From the NCBI RefSeq assembly GCF_000152805.1, contig NZ_CH902578.1:3252877-3316844 (forward strand): a DNA stretch of 63,968 bases. The letters are read 5' to 3'. This document shows, one piece after another, positions 35,201-42,383 of the stretch (position 1 is the first letter of the stretch; each line of letters opens with the position of its first letter). Origin of the DNA: Maritimibacter alkaliphilus HTCC2654 (GTDB lineage: Bacteria; Pseudomonadota; Alphaproteobacteria; Rhodobacterales; Rhodobacteraceae). The notes below the pieces were generated by a model. It was given only the letters and a program-made list of their open reading frames with translations. It did not search any database and had not been told where the DNA came from. A program made the position numbers and the translations under genes.

Positions 35201-36838
35201 GGCGATACGTTGACCTACACGCTGGCCGAAGCGCCGGACCACGGCACGGTCGAGCTGGATGGGGAAGGGGGCTACATCTATACGCCGGACGAGGGCTACA
35301 CCGGGTTCGACCAATTCGTCATGCAGGTCTCGGACGGCAATGGGGGGAGCGACCTTGCCACCGTAACGCTGGAAGTCGCGCAGGAGAATTTTCCGGTGTC
35401 CGGCGGGCAGTCCGTCTCGCTCGCCCTGTCGGAAGAGCCGGTGGGCGATGCTCCGGCCGGGAACCTCAGGATCGGCGTGAGCGAGGTTCAGTCCAACACG
35501 ATCAACCTGTCCTTCGCGCTGGATGCGTCGGGGTCGGTCGGGTCGACGGGTTGGAACCACATGCGAGCGGCGGTCGGAAACGCGCTGTCGGCTTTGTCCG
35601 ATCAGTTCGCCGGGTCCGAGACGACCGTGAACGTCCAGTTCATCCGCTATGCCTCGGACGTCAGCTACAACCAGACCTTCGACCTCGTGGAAGACAAGGT
35701 CGCACTCATCGACGCGATCACGACGCTTGGCTTTACCGGAGGCGGCACGCAATGGGATGACGCGCTCGATGCGGCGAAAGGCTTTTTCGACGCATCGGAA
35801 TCGGACGCGGCGAATGCTACGAACATTCTCTACTTCGTCACCGATGGGCAGCCCACCTCGAACTCGCCGTGGGAAACGTCGCTTCAGAACATCGAGAACG
35901 CGCCCTATGACGTCGACATTCAGGCTTTCGGTATAGGATCTGGATACAACACGACCCAGCTTGCGCGGGTCGACAGCGACGATGAACCGACGGCGGTTTC
36001 GGAGCCGGGCGCTCTGCTCGCCGCGATACAACAGTCCCCCCTGTTCGCCGCAAAACTCGTCGGGCTGTCGATTTCACTGGTGGCAGACGGTGTCGAACAT
36101 CTCGGCATTGCCGACGAAACCAGCCCGGCCCTGACGTCCGACGGGCTGAACTTCGACCTGCCGTTGGCCGAGATCGCCGGGATCGGAGTGCTTCTGGGGG
36201 AAGAGAACCTGTTCTCCGCATTCGCGACATTCGATCTGGACGGTGACCTCGGAACCACGGACGATCAGGTGACGATCAATTCGTTCGAACGGATCGCGAA
36301 GAAGGACGCGGCGCAGACCCTCACGGGCACCGACAAGTCCGACCTCCTGCTGGGCAGCGACGAGGATGACGTGCTGTCCGGTGGCGCCGGGGACGACATC
36401 CTTATCGGTTTCGGCGGGACCGACGTGTTCGACGGCGGCGCGGGGAGGGACCTTCTGGAACTCGCGACCGGGGCCGCCTCGGACCTGATCGAGACGCTTT
36501 CGGGGTCCGACATCGAGGCCATAAGCCTGTCGAACGGGCTTGCCGATACGCTGTTCCTCGACGTGACGGACGTTATCAACCTGTCCTCGACTGCGGATAC
36601 CGACCTCGAGCTTCTGTTGAACGCGGCATTGGGCGAGAGCGCCACGATCCTCGGCGAGACGGGCGATGTCATCACGCTTCTGCCCGATGGGCCCGGCGCC
36701 TGGCAGGCGGTTCAGAGCGGCGTGGCAGACGGGCAGGGCAACACGCTCGACATCTATCAGTTCGTCGAAGGCGGCGTGGTGATGGCGACGCTGGGCATCG
36801 ACGACGACGTGACCGTGAACATCCCGCTGCCTGCCTGA
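32300..36838 (+). CDS. Large FecR / cadherin-like / VWA / RTX surface protein, predicted type I secretion cargo
   Basis: The 1512-residue acidic protein has no N-terminal signal peptide. Domains: FecR-like region at about 103-240 (FADGTIFTLAADSRMVID, then TPTATMGIRGT); a Pro/Gly linker at 340-375; seven cadherin/VCBS-like repeats of about 93 residues at 381-1027, each with DFNGTDSFTYTVSDG-like ends; a VWA domain at about 1065-1255 with MIDAS residues D1075, S1077, S1079, T1150 and D1182; an RTX calcium segment at about 1340-1385 (GGAGDDI); and a C-terminal tail ending DDDVTVNIPLPA, like LapA/BapA export signals. It should be exported by the TolC/ABC/HlyD set at 25033-29857. Repeats four and five are nearly the same in DNA. 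No LapG-type TAAG cleavage site is seen. Confidence 0.9.
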   Translation: MRQLDFSTGSGAAPSAVQHVTSADPVVVDDRPIFTADFSREGYDLVLASPGQPDLRLVDYFLQETPLDLVTGNGAVLRGDLAARLAGPIMPGQYAQVGGAASTDPIGQVEALDGVAFAERADGTRVQLDVGSKIYQNDVLITEGGKLSVTFADGTIFTLAADSRMVIDSLVYDAESQDGNSGAFSLIEGGFVFIAGEVAKTGGMDVTTPTATMGIRGTTVLVEITTLDGISTVEVSLNTDPDGGQGAFELRDLDGNLIATIDSTDTKWIVSPVEGETREVVRTAEDLADDQTLLLDAARAYALAFERVDAGGTFVELVSNAGSGSNGPNIGDDTGTQGNQSDPDNTPPPPPGTSGGTTGGAPSPPPPTTQTGGDEAPQNTAPEARNDARSTVEDGPVTGNVLANDSDTDDDDLSVIINTRPKHGTLTIGQDGSYSYTPEPDFNGTDSFTYTVSDGNGGTDSGTVTFTVTSAQDAPVAADDALTLAEDAGPVTVNVLANDSDADGDTLSVIDWSVLDVEGPWTAGEDGDISFAPPADFNGSETIEYTVSDGHGNTDTATLTVTVTPVGDAPVAEDQASETAEDTPVQILPAFATADADGDPVSIIAFTQGSFGTVVDDGEGGFLYTPAENAHGTDSFTYTVSDGTGATDIATVSVTVTPVNDNPVATPESLTVAEDGSGVVYPAFDGTDVDGDPVSISGFTQGAHGSVDTDEEGGLVYTPDADFNGSDSFTYTVSDGQGGTDTQTVTVTVTPVNDDPIATPESLTVAEDGSGVVYPAFAGTDVDGDPVSISGFTQGTHGSVDTDEEGGLVFTPEADFNGTDSFTYTVSDGQGGTDTQTVSVTVTPVEDGPEAVDAAVSTDEDVGVTVYPSFAGTDPDGDEVFISAYSQGAHGSVAPDLEGGLTYTPDPDYNGNDTFTYTVSDGNGNTDTAEVTVTVDAVNDAPKAQDSVLEVDVDTATAGAVVATDTEGDTLTYTLAEAPDHGTVELDGEGGYIYTPDEGYTGFDQFVMQVSDGNGGSDLATVTLEVAQENFPVSGGQSVSLALSEEPVGDAPAGNLRIGVSEVQSNTINLSFALDASGSVGSTGWNHMRAAVGNALSALSDQFAGSETTVNVQFIRYASDVSYNQTFDLVEDKVALIDAITTLGFTGGGTQWDDALDAAKGFFDASESDAANATNILYFVTDGQPTSNSPWETSLQNIENAPYDVDIQAFGIGSGYNTTQLARVDSDDEPTAVSEPGALLAAIQQSPLFAAKLVGLSISLVADGVEHLGIADETSPALTSDGLNFDLPLAEIAGIGVLLGEENLFSAFATFDLDGDLGTTDDQVTINSFERIAKKDAAQTLTGTDKSDLLLGSDEDDVLSGGAGDDILIGFGGTDVFDGGAGRDLLELATGAASDLIETLSGSDIEAISLSNGLADTLFLDVTDVINLSSTADTDLELLLNAALGESATILGETGDVITLLPDGPGAWQAVQSGVADGQGNTLDIYQFVEGGVVMATLGIDDDVTVNIPLPA
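34286..34843 (+). repeat. Two near-identical 279-bp tandem repeats inside the surface-protein gene
   Basis: Cadherin-like units four (34286-34564) and five (34565-34843) share long identical DNA stretches, including the parts encoding GDPVSISGFTQG and HGSVDTDEEGGLV. The others differ much more. This suggests recent unit duplication, so copy number may vary between strains. Confidence 0.75.
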
Positions 36839-36848
36839 TCCACTTCGC

Positions 36849-36901
36849 TTGACGGCCACGCCGCGCGCGCCTAGCGTCAATTCGAAAATTTTCGAACTGA
36901 C
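36849..36901 (+). promoter_or_regulatory. Promoter and palindromic operator of the reductase-ArsR operon
   Basis: TTGACG (36849-36854), 17 bases, then TAGCGT (36872-36877) can serve as a promoter. Overlapping its end is a perfect 16-bp palindrome TTCGAAAATTTTCGAA (36881-36896), flanked by GTCA and TGAC arms (36876-36879 and 36898-36901). The site is 16 bases before the ATG of the reductase and is probably the binding site of the ArsR-type regulator encoded second in the operon. Confidence 0.65.
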
Positions 36902-36916
36902 GACGGGAGGTGCATC

Positions 36917-37882
36917 ATGCGTGCATGGGTTCAGAACGACAAGGAAACGCGCGGCGGCTGGGCCGAGATCGACGAGGTCGTGCCGGGTGATGGCGAGGCG
37001 CTGATCCGCGTCACGCATTCCGCGATCAACTACAAGGACGGGCTGGCGCTGACCGGCACCTCGCCCATTTTCCGAAGCTTTCCAATGGTGCCGGGCATCG
37101 ACGTGGCTGGCGTGGTCGAGCACGATCCCTCGGGCCGCATGGCGCCGGGCACGGACGTGGTCATCACCGGACATGGCATGGGCGAAACCCGCTGGGGCGG
37201 ATATGCTGAAAAGCTGGCGGTGCCCGCCGACTGGCTGATCGCGATCCCGTCGTCGATGTCGAACGAACATGCCGCCGCCATCGGGACCGCGGGCCTCACG
37301 GCCGCGCTTTGCCTCGACGCGCTCGAGGATCATGGCGTGCGCCCGGACGGCGGGCCGATGGTCATCACCGGCGCGTCGGGCGGCGTGGGCGGCTATGCCG
37401 TCGCCCTTGCCGCAACCGCCGGGTTCGACGTGAAGGCGGTTTCGGGCCGGTCCTCGGAAAAGGACTACCTGATGGGCCTCGGCGCCTCGGAAGTGGTCGA
37501 CCGCGCGCCGTTCGAGGAAAAGCCACGTCCGCTGGGGAAAGAACAATGGGCCTCGGCCATCGACGTGGCGGGTGGCGAAATCCTCGCCAATGTCATTTCG
37601 GGCATGCAGTACGGCGGTGCGGTCGCGGCCTGCGGGTTGGCTCAGTCGATGAACCTGCCCACTTCGGTCGCACCCTTTATCCTGCGGGCGGTCGCGCTGC
37701 TCGGCGTCGATTCCGTCTATGCGCCGCCCGAAAAGCGCGCGCGGGCCTGGGGCCGGTTCACGCCGGAGGTGGTGAAACGCTTCGACCCGATGCTGGTGCG
37801 CGAGAAATTCGACGCGGTCGACGGCTTGGCGCAAGACCTGCTCGACCAGAAAATCCGGGGCCGGGTCGTCCTGTCGTGGTGA
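36917..37882 (+). CDS. MDR-family oxidoreductase, AcuI/YhdH (acrylyl-CoA reductase) type
   Basis: The 321-residue zinc-free medium-chain reductase has INYKDGLALTG, PGIDVAGVVE, the NADPH site GASGGVGGYAVALAA, SGRSSEKDYLMGLGASEVVDR, and a C-terminal KIRGRVVLSW. This matches the YhdH/AcuI group, which reduces acrylyl-CoA to propionyl-CoA with NADPH. In roseobacters AcuI works in DMSP breakdown and acrylate detoxification. No dmdA or ddd lyase gene is nearby, so DMSP linkage is not shown. GGGAGG lies before the ATG. The gene is followed after 4 bases by an ArsR-type regulator. Confidence 0.88.
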   Translation: MRAWVQNDKETRGGWAEIDEVVPGDGEALIRVTHSAINYKDGLALTGTSPIFRSFPMVPGIDVAGVVEHDPSGRMAPGTDVVITGHGMGETRWGGYAEKLAVPADWLIAIPSSMSNEHAAAIGTAGLTAALCLDALEDHGVRPDGGPMVITGASGGVGGYAVALAATAGFDVKAVSGRSSEKDYLMGLGASEVVDRAPFEEKPRPLGKEQWASAIDVAGGEILANVISGMQYGGAVAACGLAQSMNLPTSVAPFILRAVALLGVDSVYAPPEKRARAWGRFTPEVVKRFDPMLVREKFDAVDGLAQDLLDQKIRGRVVLSW

Positions 37883-37886
37883 CGCG

Positions 37887-38228
37887 ATGACGGCCCCGGA
37901 CAACCGCACGCTGGACCTCTTCGAGGCGCTTGGGCATCCCCTGCGCCTCAGGATGGTCGAGATGATGGCGGCGGTCGACGACCTCGCCTGCACGACGCTG
38001 GAAGCGGAATTGCCGATCGCGAAGTCGACGATCTCCTACCACGTCAAAATCCTCTCGCAAGCCGGGCTAATCGACGTACGGCGGGACGGACGGTGGTTCA
38101 ACTACCGCTTGCGTCGGGACGTGCTCAAGGACCAGCTAACGGATTTCGCGGCCTCACTCGACCAGCCGCGCGCGGCGTCCGACGCGCGGTATTCGCCAGC
38201 CGGGGCGGCAGGTAAACGCGCCGGGTGA
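37887..38228 (+). CDS. ArsR-family transcriptional regulator
   Basis: The 113-residue winged-helix protein has the ArsR pattern: LFEALGHPLRLRMVEMM, a recognition helix in IAKSTISYHVKILSQAGLI, and a wing VRRDGRWFNYRL. It contains a single cysteine (DDLACTTLE), so a metal-sensing CxC site is absent and it may sense an organic ligand or redox signal. It starts 4 bases after the AcuI-like gene. The palindrome in front of that gene is the natural autoregulatory target. Confidence 0.9.
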   Translation: MTAPDNRTLDLFEALGHPLRLRMVEMMAAVDDLACTTLEAELPIAKSTISYHVKILSQAGLIDVRRDGRWFNYRLRRDVLKDQLTDFAASLDQPRAASDARYSPAGAAGKRAG

Positions 38229-38323
38229 GGGTGAGGTCCACCCAAAAGCGGTGCCCTGCCAGTCCTGGCCGTGCAGATCGGCTGGAGCGCCGGAAACCAC
38301 CGTCCCGGCCCCCCGGCAAGACC

Positions 38324-39223
38324 CTACTCCTGAAGGTCTTCCGCAAGCATCTCGATGAACCGCTCGGCACTATGCGATAGCGTATGGCGGCGGCGCTTCA
38401 CGAGGCCGGCGTCGCGGGCCACGACCGGGTCGACCAGCGGGACGCTGCGAATGCCGGGGGCGGGTTGCGCGCGGGCGAGCCGGCCGGGCAGGATGGCGAA
38501 GCCGATGCCGCAGGCCGACATCCAGGCCGCGCTGCCCAGAAAGCCCACCTCGGCGACCACGCGCGCCCGAATGTTGAGCTTGGCCAGCGTCGTTTCGACC
38601 ATGCCCCGCACCCCGTAGTCGCGGCGCGACAGGATGAGCGGTTGGTCCTTCAATTCGCGCCATCCGACGCAATCGCGTTCGGCGAACGGGTGGTCGACGG
38701 CGCAGATGATGCACAGCGGATCGGAATTGAGGCTTTGCCAGTCGAGCGCGGACTTGTCCTCGGGCTCGGTCCCGATCCCGAAATCGGCCCGTTGCTCGAT
38801 GATGTTGGAATAGAATTGATCGGGCGCGCAGTCGTCGAGGATCAGGCTGACGGCGGGATAGGCGGCCCGGAACCGCCGCACCGTTTCGGGCAGAAGCGTA
38901 AGCCCGGTCGCGGGGGTCGCGGTCAAGCGGATGCGGCCGCGTTCGAGGTCGCGCAGTCCGCGAATGGTTTCTTCCAGCGTCGATAGGTCGCCGAGGATGC
39001 GTTCGACCAGACCGATCACGCTTTCGCCCGCCGCCGACGGGGCCAACGAGCGCGTCGTGCGCTCGAACAGCGTGGCACCAAGGACCGTCTCGGCCTGCCG
39101 GATCAGAACGCTGGTGGCCGATTGCGTGATGTTGAGCGCCTCTGCCGCAGCCGAAATCTGGCCGGTGCGATAGACCTGCTGGATCGCGCGAAGCTGTTTC
39201 AGGGTGAGGCGTGAGACGGACAT
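38324..39223 (-). CDS. LysR-family transcriptional regulator of the catabolic cluster
   Basis: The protein is about 299 residues: an N-terminal helix-turn-helix (LTLKQLRAIQQVYRTGQISAAAEALNITQSATSVLIRQAE) and a substrate-binding effector domain. It is divergent from the TAXI-TRAP, decarboxylase and hydroxylase genes, the usual layout for a LysR activator of the pathway, and would respond to an aromatic acid or its product. The start is uncertain because no clear ribosome site is present; ATG at 39223 or 39232 are both possible. The 127-base divergent region is AT-rich and should carry both promoters and the operator. Confidence 0.9.
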   Translation of the reverse strand: MSVSRLTLKQLRAIQQVYRTGQISAAAEALNITQSATSVLIRQAETVLGATLFERTTRSLAPSAAGESVIGLVERILGDLSTLEETIRGLRDLERGRIRLTATPATGLTLLPETVRRFRAAYPAVSLILDDCAPDQFYSNIIEQRADFGIGTEPEDKSALDWQSLNSDPLCIICAVDHPFAERDCVGWRELKDQPLILSRRDYGVRGMVETTLAKLNIRARVVAEVGFLGSAAWMSACGIGFAILPGRLARAQPAPGIRSVPLVDPVVARDAGLVKRRRHTLSHSAERFIEMLAEDLQE

Positions 39224-39350
39224 CAGATACATCAATTTAGTTCATGAATAAATTAGAAAAATTCGATTATCTTATCAAGTATCCCGGTTTAGCCTGTCAT
39301 CACACGTCGGTCGCACCGAAGAAAAGACGACGGCGTGCAGGGAGGAACAC

Positions 39351-40358
39351 ATGATTTCGAAGATCAAAGGACTTGCCGCCTCGGTGGCACTTGTCGCTTC
39401 AATGGGTTTTGCAGCGGATGATGCGGCCGCACAGGGTCGCGTCACCATCGGGACCAACCCGCAGGGCTCGCTCTACTACACGATCGGCAGCGGGATCGCG
39501 GCCGCGCTTCAGGATGCGATGGGGCGGCAGGTGACGGTGCAGCCGTTCACCGGCTCGTCGGTCTATCTGCCGCTGATCTCGGCGGGCGAAGTGACGGTCG
39601 GGTTGAACTCCGCCATCGATGCCGGCGGCTGGTATTCCGGCGAAACCTCGGGCGAGGCGCTGACGGACCTGCGCGTTCTGGCCCGTCTTTGGCCGCTCCG
39701 GCAGGCCTTCATCACCCGTGCCAACGATGGGATGACCGAGGTCAGCGACCTTGCGGGCAAACGCACGGTGATCGACATGACCGCGCTGACGGGTGTGACC
39801 GCCGTGAACCTCGCGACGATTCAGGCCGCGGGCCTGACGCGCGACGATGTCGAACCGGTCGAGGTGTCCGGTCTGAAAGCCGGGCTCGACGCGCTCGTCG
39901 AAGGCTCGGTCGATGCGACCGCGGCGGCCATCGGCATTCCGCTGACGCAGCAGGCCAACGCGGCGATCCCCGGTGGCATCCGCTATCTTAGCCTGACGGG
40001 CGAGACCGCGACGGAAGCCTTTTTCGATGAGACTCTGCCGGGCGTCTACCCGCTCGAGGTCGGTCCGAACCCGGCCATGCCCGAGATCACCGAGCCGGTC
40101 GTGGTGTCGGCCTACGACATCTTCCTGACGACCAGCGCGGCGCTTTCGGATGAGGAGGCGACCGCCATCCTCACAGCGCTCTACGATGCCTTCCCGCAAC
40201 TGCGCGAGGATTATCCGCCGCTGCGTGGCGGTGCGCAGGATGCGATGGGCAACGCAAGCAACACGGTGCCGTATCACCCGGCCGCCATCGCCTTCTTCCA
40301 AGAGAAGGGGTTGTGGACGGACGCGAACGAAGCCCGCGAAGCGAGCTTCGCGCAGTAA
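39351..40358 (+). CDS. TAXI-family TRAP transporter substrate-binding protein
   Basis: The 335-residue periplasmic protein has a signal peptide ending DAAAQG and the TAXI family features: VTIGTNPQGSLYYTIGSGIAAALQ, VQPFTGSSVYLPLI, and a C-terminal AYDIFLTTSAALSDEEATAILTALY. It captures the substrate for the fused permease that follows. GGAGG sits 4 bases before the ATG. A strong hairpin after its stop (40369-40393) separates it from the permease gene and could favour higher expression of this protein. The ligand is not known; an aromatic acid is suggested by the neighbours. Confidence 0.92.
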   Translation: MISKIKGLAASVALVASMGFAADDAAAQGRVTIGTNPQGSLYYTIGSGIAAALQDAMGRQVTVQPFTGSSVYLPLISAGEVTVGLNSAIDAGGWYSGETSGEALTDLRVLARLWPLRQAFITRANDGMTEVSDLAGKRTVIDMTALTGVTAVNLATIQAAGLTRDDVEPVEVSGLKAGLDALVEGSVDATAAAIGIPLTQQANAAIPGGIRYLSLTGETATEAFFDETLPGVYPLEVGPNPAMPEITEPVVVSAYDIFLTTSAALSDEEATAILTALYDAFPQLREDYPPLRGGAQDAMGNASNTVPYHPAAIAFFQEKGLWTDANEAREASFAQ

Positions 40359-40368
40359 CCGCGAAACC

Positions 40369-40393
40369 GGCGGCCGGGTCCGACCCGGCCGCC
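40369..40393 (+). promoter_or_regulatory. Intercistronic stem-loop between binding protein and permease
   Basis: GGCGGCCGGGT (40369-40379) and ACCCGGCCGCC (40383-40393) form a perfect 11-bp stem with a 3-base loop, 11 bases after the binding-protein stop. No T-run follows. It resembles the mRNA-stabilising hairpins that raise binding protein over permease in transport operons. Confidence 0.55.
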
Positions 40394-40466
40394 ACGTCTC
40401 GTCGCCCGAAGGGCGTTGATCGGTGTGCCGGTGTCCCGGCGCACGCCCAATCCCGGAGCACCATAA

Positions 40467-42383
40467 ATGCGCGCCGTTGCCGCTGTCCTTGCCGCGAGCC
40501 TGCCTTTGCTCGGCATCGCGTGGACCTTCAACCTGCCGGGCCTGCTGGGGCAGGTCTACATCACCGAGCAATACCTCGCGGTGATTTTGGGCCTGACCGT
40601 GCTCGCCGGATTGGTGCTCAAGCGCCAGCCCCCGGTGCCGATGGTCGTGGATGTGGGGTTCGGCCTGCTCTCGCTTGCCGGCTGGTGGTGGCTGGCCCTG
40701 AATTATCAGGACTGGCTCCTCGACCCGGTGAACCGGGGGCCTGAGAAATGGGTGCCTGCGGTGGTGGGCATTCTCGGCCTGTTCGAAGCGACCCGCCGTC
40801 ACTGCGGGCTGGTTCTGAGCGCGCTGGGCGTGGGTTTCATGCTGTATGGTTTTATCGGTCACTTTGCGCCCGGCATCTTCGAAGCCGCCTATCTGTCGCC
40901 GCCCCGCTACCTTCTTTACGTCTACAACGACTCGAACGGCGTGCCGGGGCTGGTCCTCGGTGTCGGGGCCACGCAGATCCTCGGGTTCATCATTTTCGGC
41001 GCGGTGCTGACGGCGGTGGGTGGCTCGGCGGCTATGACCGACCTTGCGATGGCCACGATGGGCCACCGGCGGGGCGGCCCGGCCAAGGTCGCGATCCTCG
41101 CCTCGTCGCTGTTCGGCACCCTGTCGGGCTCGACCGTCGCGAACGTCATGTCCACCGGGGTCGTCACGATCCCGATGATGAAGAAAAGCGGCTGGCCTGC
41201 GCGCCATGCCGGGGCGATCGAGGCCGTGGCCTCCAACGGTGGCCAGATCGCGCCGCCGGTCATGGGCGCGACGGCCTTTATCATCGCCGAGTTTTTGCAG
41301 ATTTCCTACACCGACGTCGTGATCGCGGCGCTTCTGCCTGCGGCGTTCTACTATATCCTGCTCTATCGGCAGGTGGACAGCTACGCCGCCGCGAACGGAC
41401 TGATCGGCGAGCCGCGCGAGTCGCTGCCGCGCCTCGGTGCCGCGCTCAAGGGCAGCACGCCGCTGATCGTTCCGTTGGGCGTATTGATGTATTTCCTGTT
41501 CTGGCTGGGCTATGCGCCGGGCAAGTCGGCGCTTTATGCCTCCGGCGCGGCGCTTGTGCTTTATCTCGCGAAGGGAATGCGGCTTGTGTCCGGGCTTCGC
41601 GAACTCCCCGGCATCCTCGTGAGGGCCGGCGAGACGCTGATCCCGATCCTGCTGGTCTGCGCCATCGCCGGTATCATCATCGGGACGATCAACGTGACCG
41701 GGCTCGGCTTTGCGCTGACGCTCGCCCTCGGCAAGATCGCCGAACTGGGCGGGGTGCTGCCGCTGCTCCTCACCACCTCCGTCATCGCCATCGTTCTGGG
41801 CGTCGGAATGCCGACCTCGGGCGTCTACGTGGTGGTCGCGGTGCTGCTGGCGCCTGCGCTGGTGCGTCAGGGGATCGACATCACCGCCGCGCACCTTTTC
41901 ATCCTCTACTTCGGCCTGCTGTCGATGCTGACGCCGCCGGTGGCCATCGCGAGCTATGCCGCCGCCTCCATCGCCAAAAGCGATATGTGGCAGACCGGCG
42001 TGACCGGGGTGCGGCTTGCCTTCGTGGCCTATCTGCTGCCGTTCGTCTTTGCCTTCAATCCCGCGCTTATCATGGACGGCACATGGCTCGAGATCGCGGT
42101 CTCCTGCGCGACCGTCTATGCCGGAGGGTACATTCTGGCCGACATACTGGCCCGAAAGCACGCCTTCGGCGGCGGGCTGGGCCGGATCGCGGCGGCGCTC
42201 GCAGGGCTCGTCCTGTTCTGCGCGACGGCGGTCTTCGATCCCGCCCATCCGGTCGCCGTGGTCGCGGCCGTAGGCAGTATCGCCCTCGTGGTCCTTTTCG
42301 GCTGGCAGGCACGGCGCGCTGCGGCCCTTCCAGAGCTTTCCACCAAAACCCCGAAGAACGGAGAATCCGATGCCCGAGCATAA
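40467..42383 (+). CDS. TRAP transporter permease, 4TM-12TM fusion
   Basis: The 638-residue protein joins the small DctQ-like membrane domain (about first 150 residues) to the large DctM-like domain. The fused form is the usual partner of TAXI binding proteins. Signature stretches are GATQILGFIIFGAVLTAVGGSAAMTD, SLFGTLSGSTVANVMSTG and SNGGQIAPPVMGATAFIIAEF. It imports the substrate with sodium or protons. GGAG lies before the ATG. The C-terminal end overlaps the decarboxylase start by 14 bases, so transport and metabolism are encoded in one transcript. Confidence 0.94.
   Translation: MRAVAAVLAASLPLLGIAWTFNLPGLLGQVYITEQYLAVILGLTVLAGLVLKRQPPVPMVVDVGFGLLSLAGWWWLALNYQDWLLDPVNRGPEKWVPAVVGILGLFEATRRHCGLVLSALGVGFMLYGFIGHFAPGIFEAAYLSPPRYLLYVYNDSNGVPGLVLGVGATQILGFIIFGAVLTAVGGSAAMTDLAMATMGHRRGGPAKVAILASSLFGTLSGSTVANVMSTGVVTIPMMKKSGWPARHAGAIEAVASNGGQIAPPVMGATAFIIAEFLQISYTDVVIAALLPAAFYYILLYRQVDSYAAANGLIGEPRESLPRLGAALKGSTPLIVPLGVLMYFLFWLGYAPGKSALYASGAALVLYLAKGMRLVSGLRELPGILVRAGETLIPILLVCAIAGIIIGTINVTGLGFALTLALGKIAELGGVLPLLLTTSVIAIVLGVGMPTSGVYVVVAVLLAPALVRQGIDITAAHLFILYFGLLSMLTPPVAIASYAAASIAKSDMWQTGVTGVRLAFVAYLLPFVFAFNPALIMDGTWLEIAVSCATVYAGGYILADILARKHAFGGGLGRIAAALAGLVLFCATAVFDPAHPVAVVAAVGSIALVVLFGWQARRAAALPELSTKTPKNGESDARA

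Noticed and set aside
39399-42248. About 950-codon minus-strand open frame across the TAXI-TRAP genes
   Set aside because: High-GC shadow; the plus-strand genes are certain.
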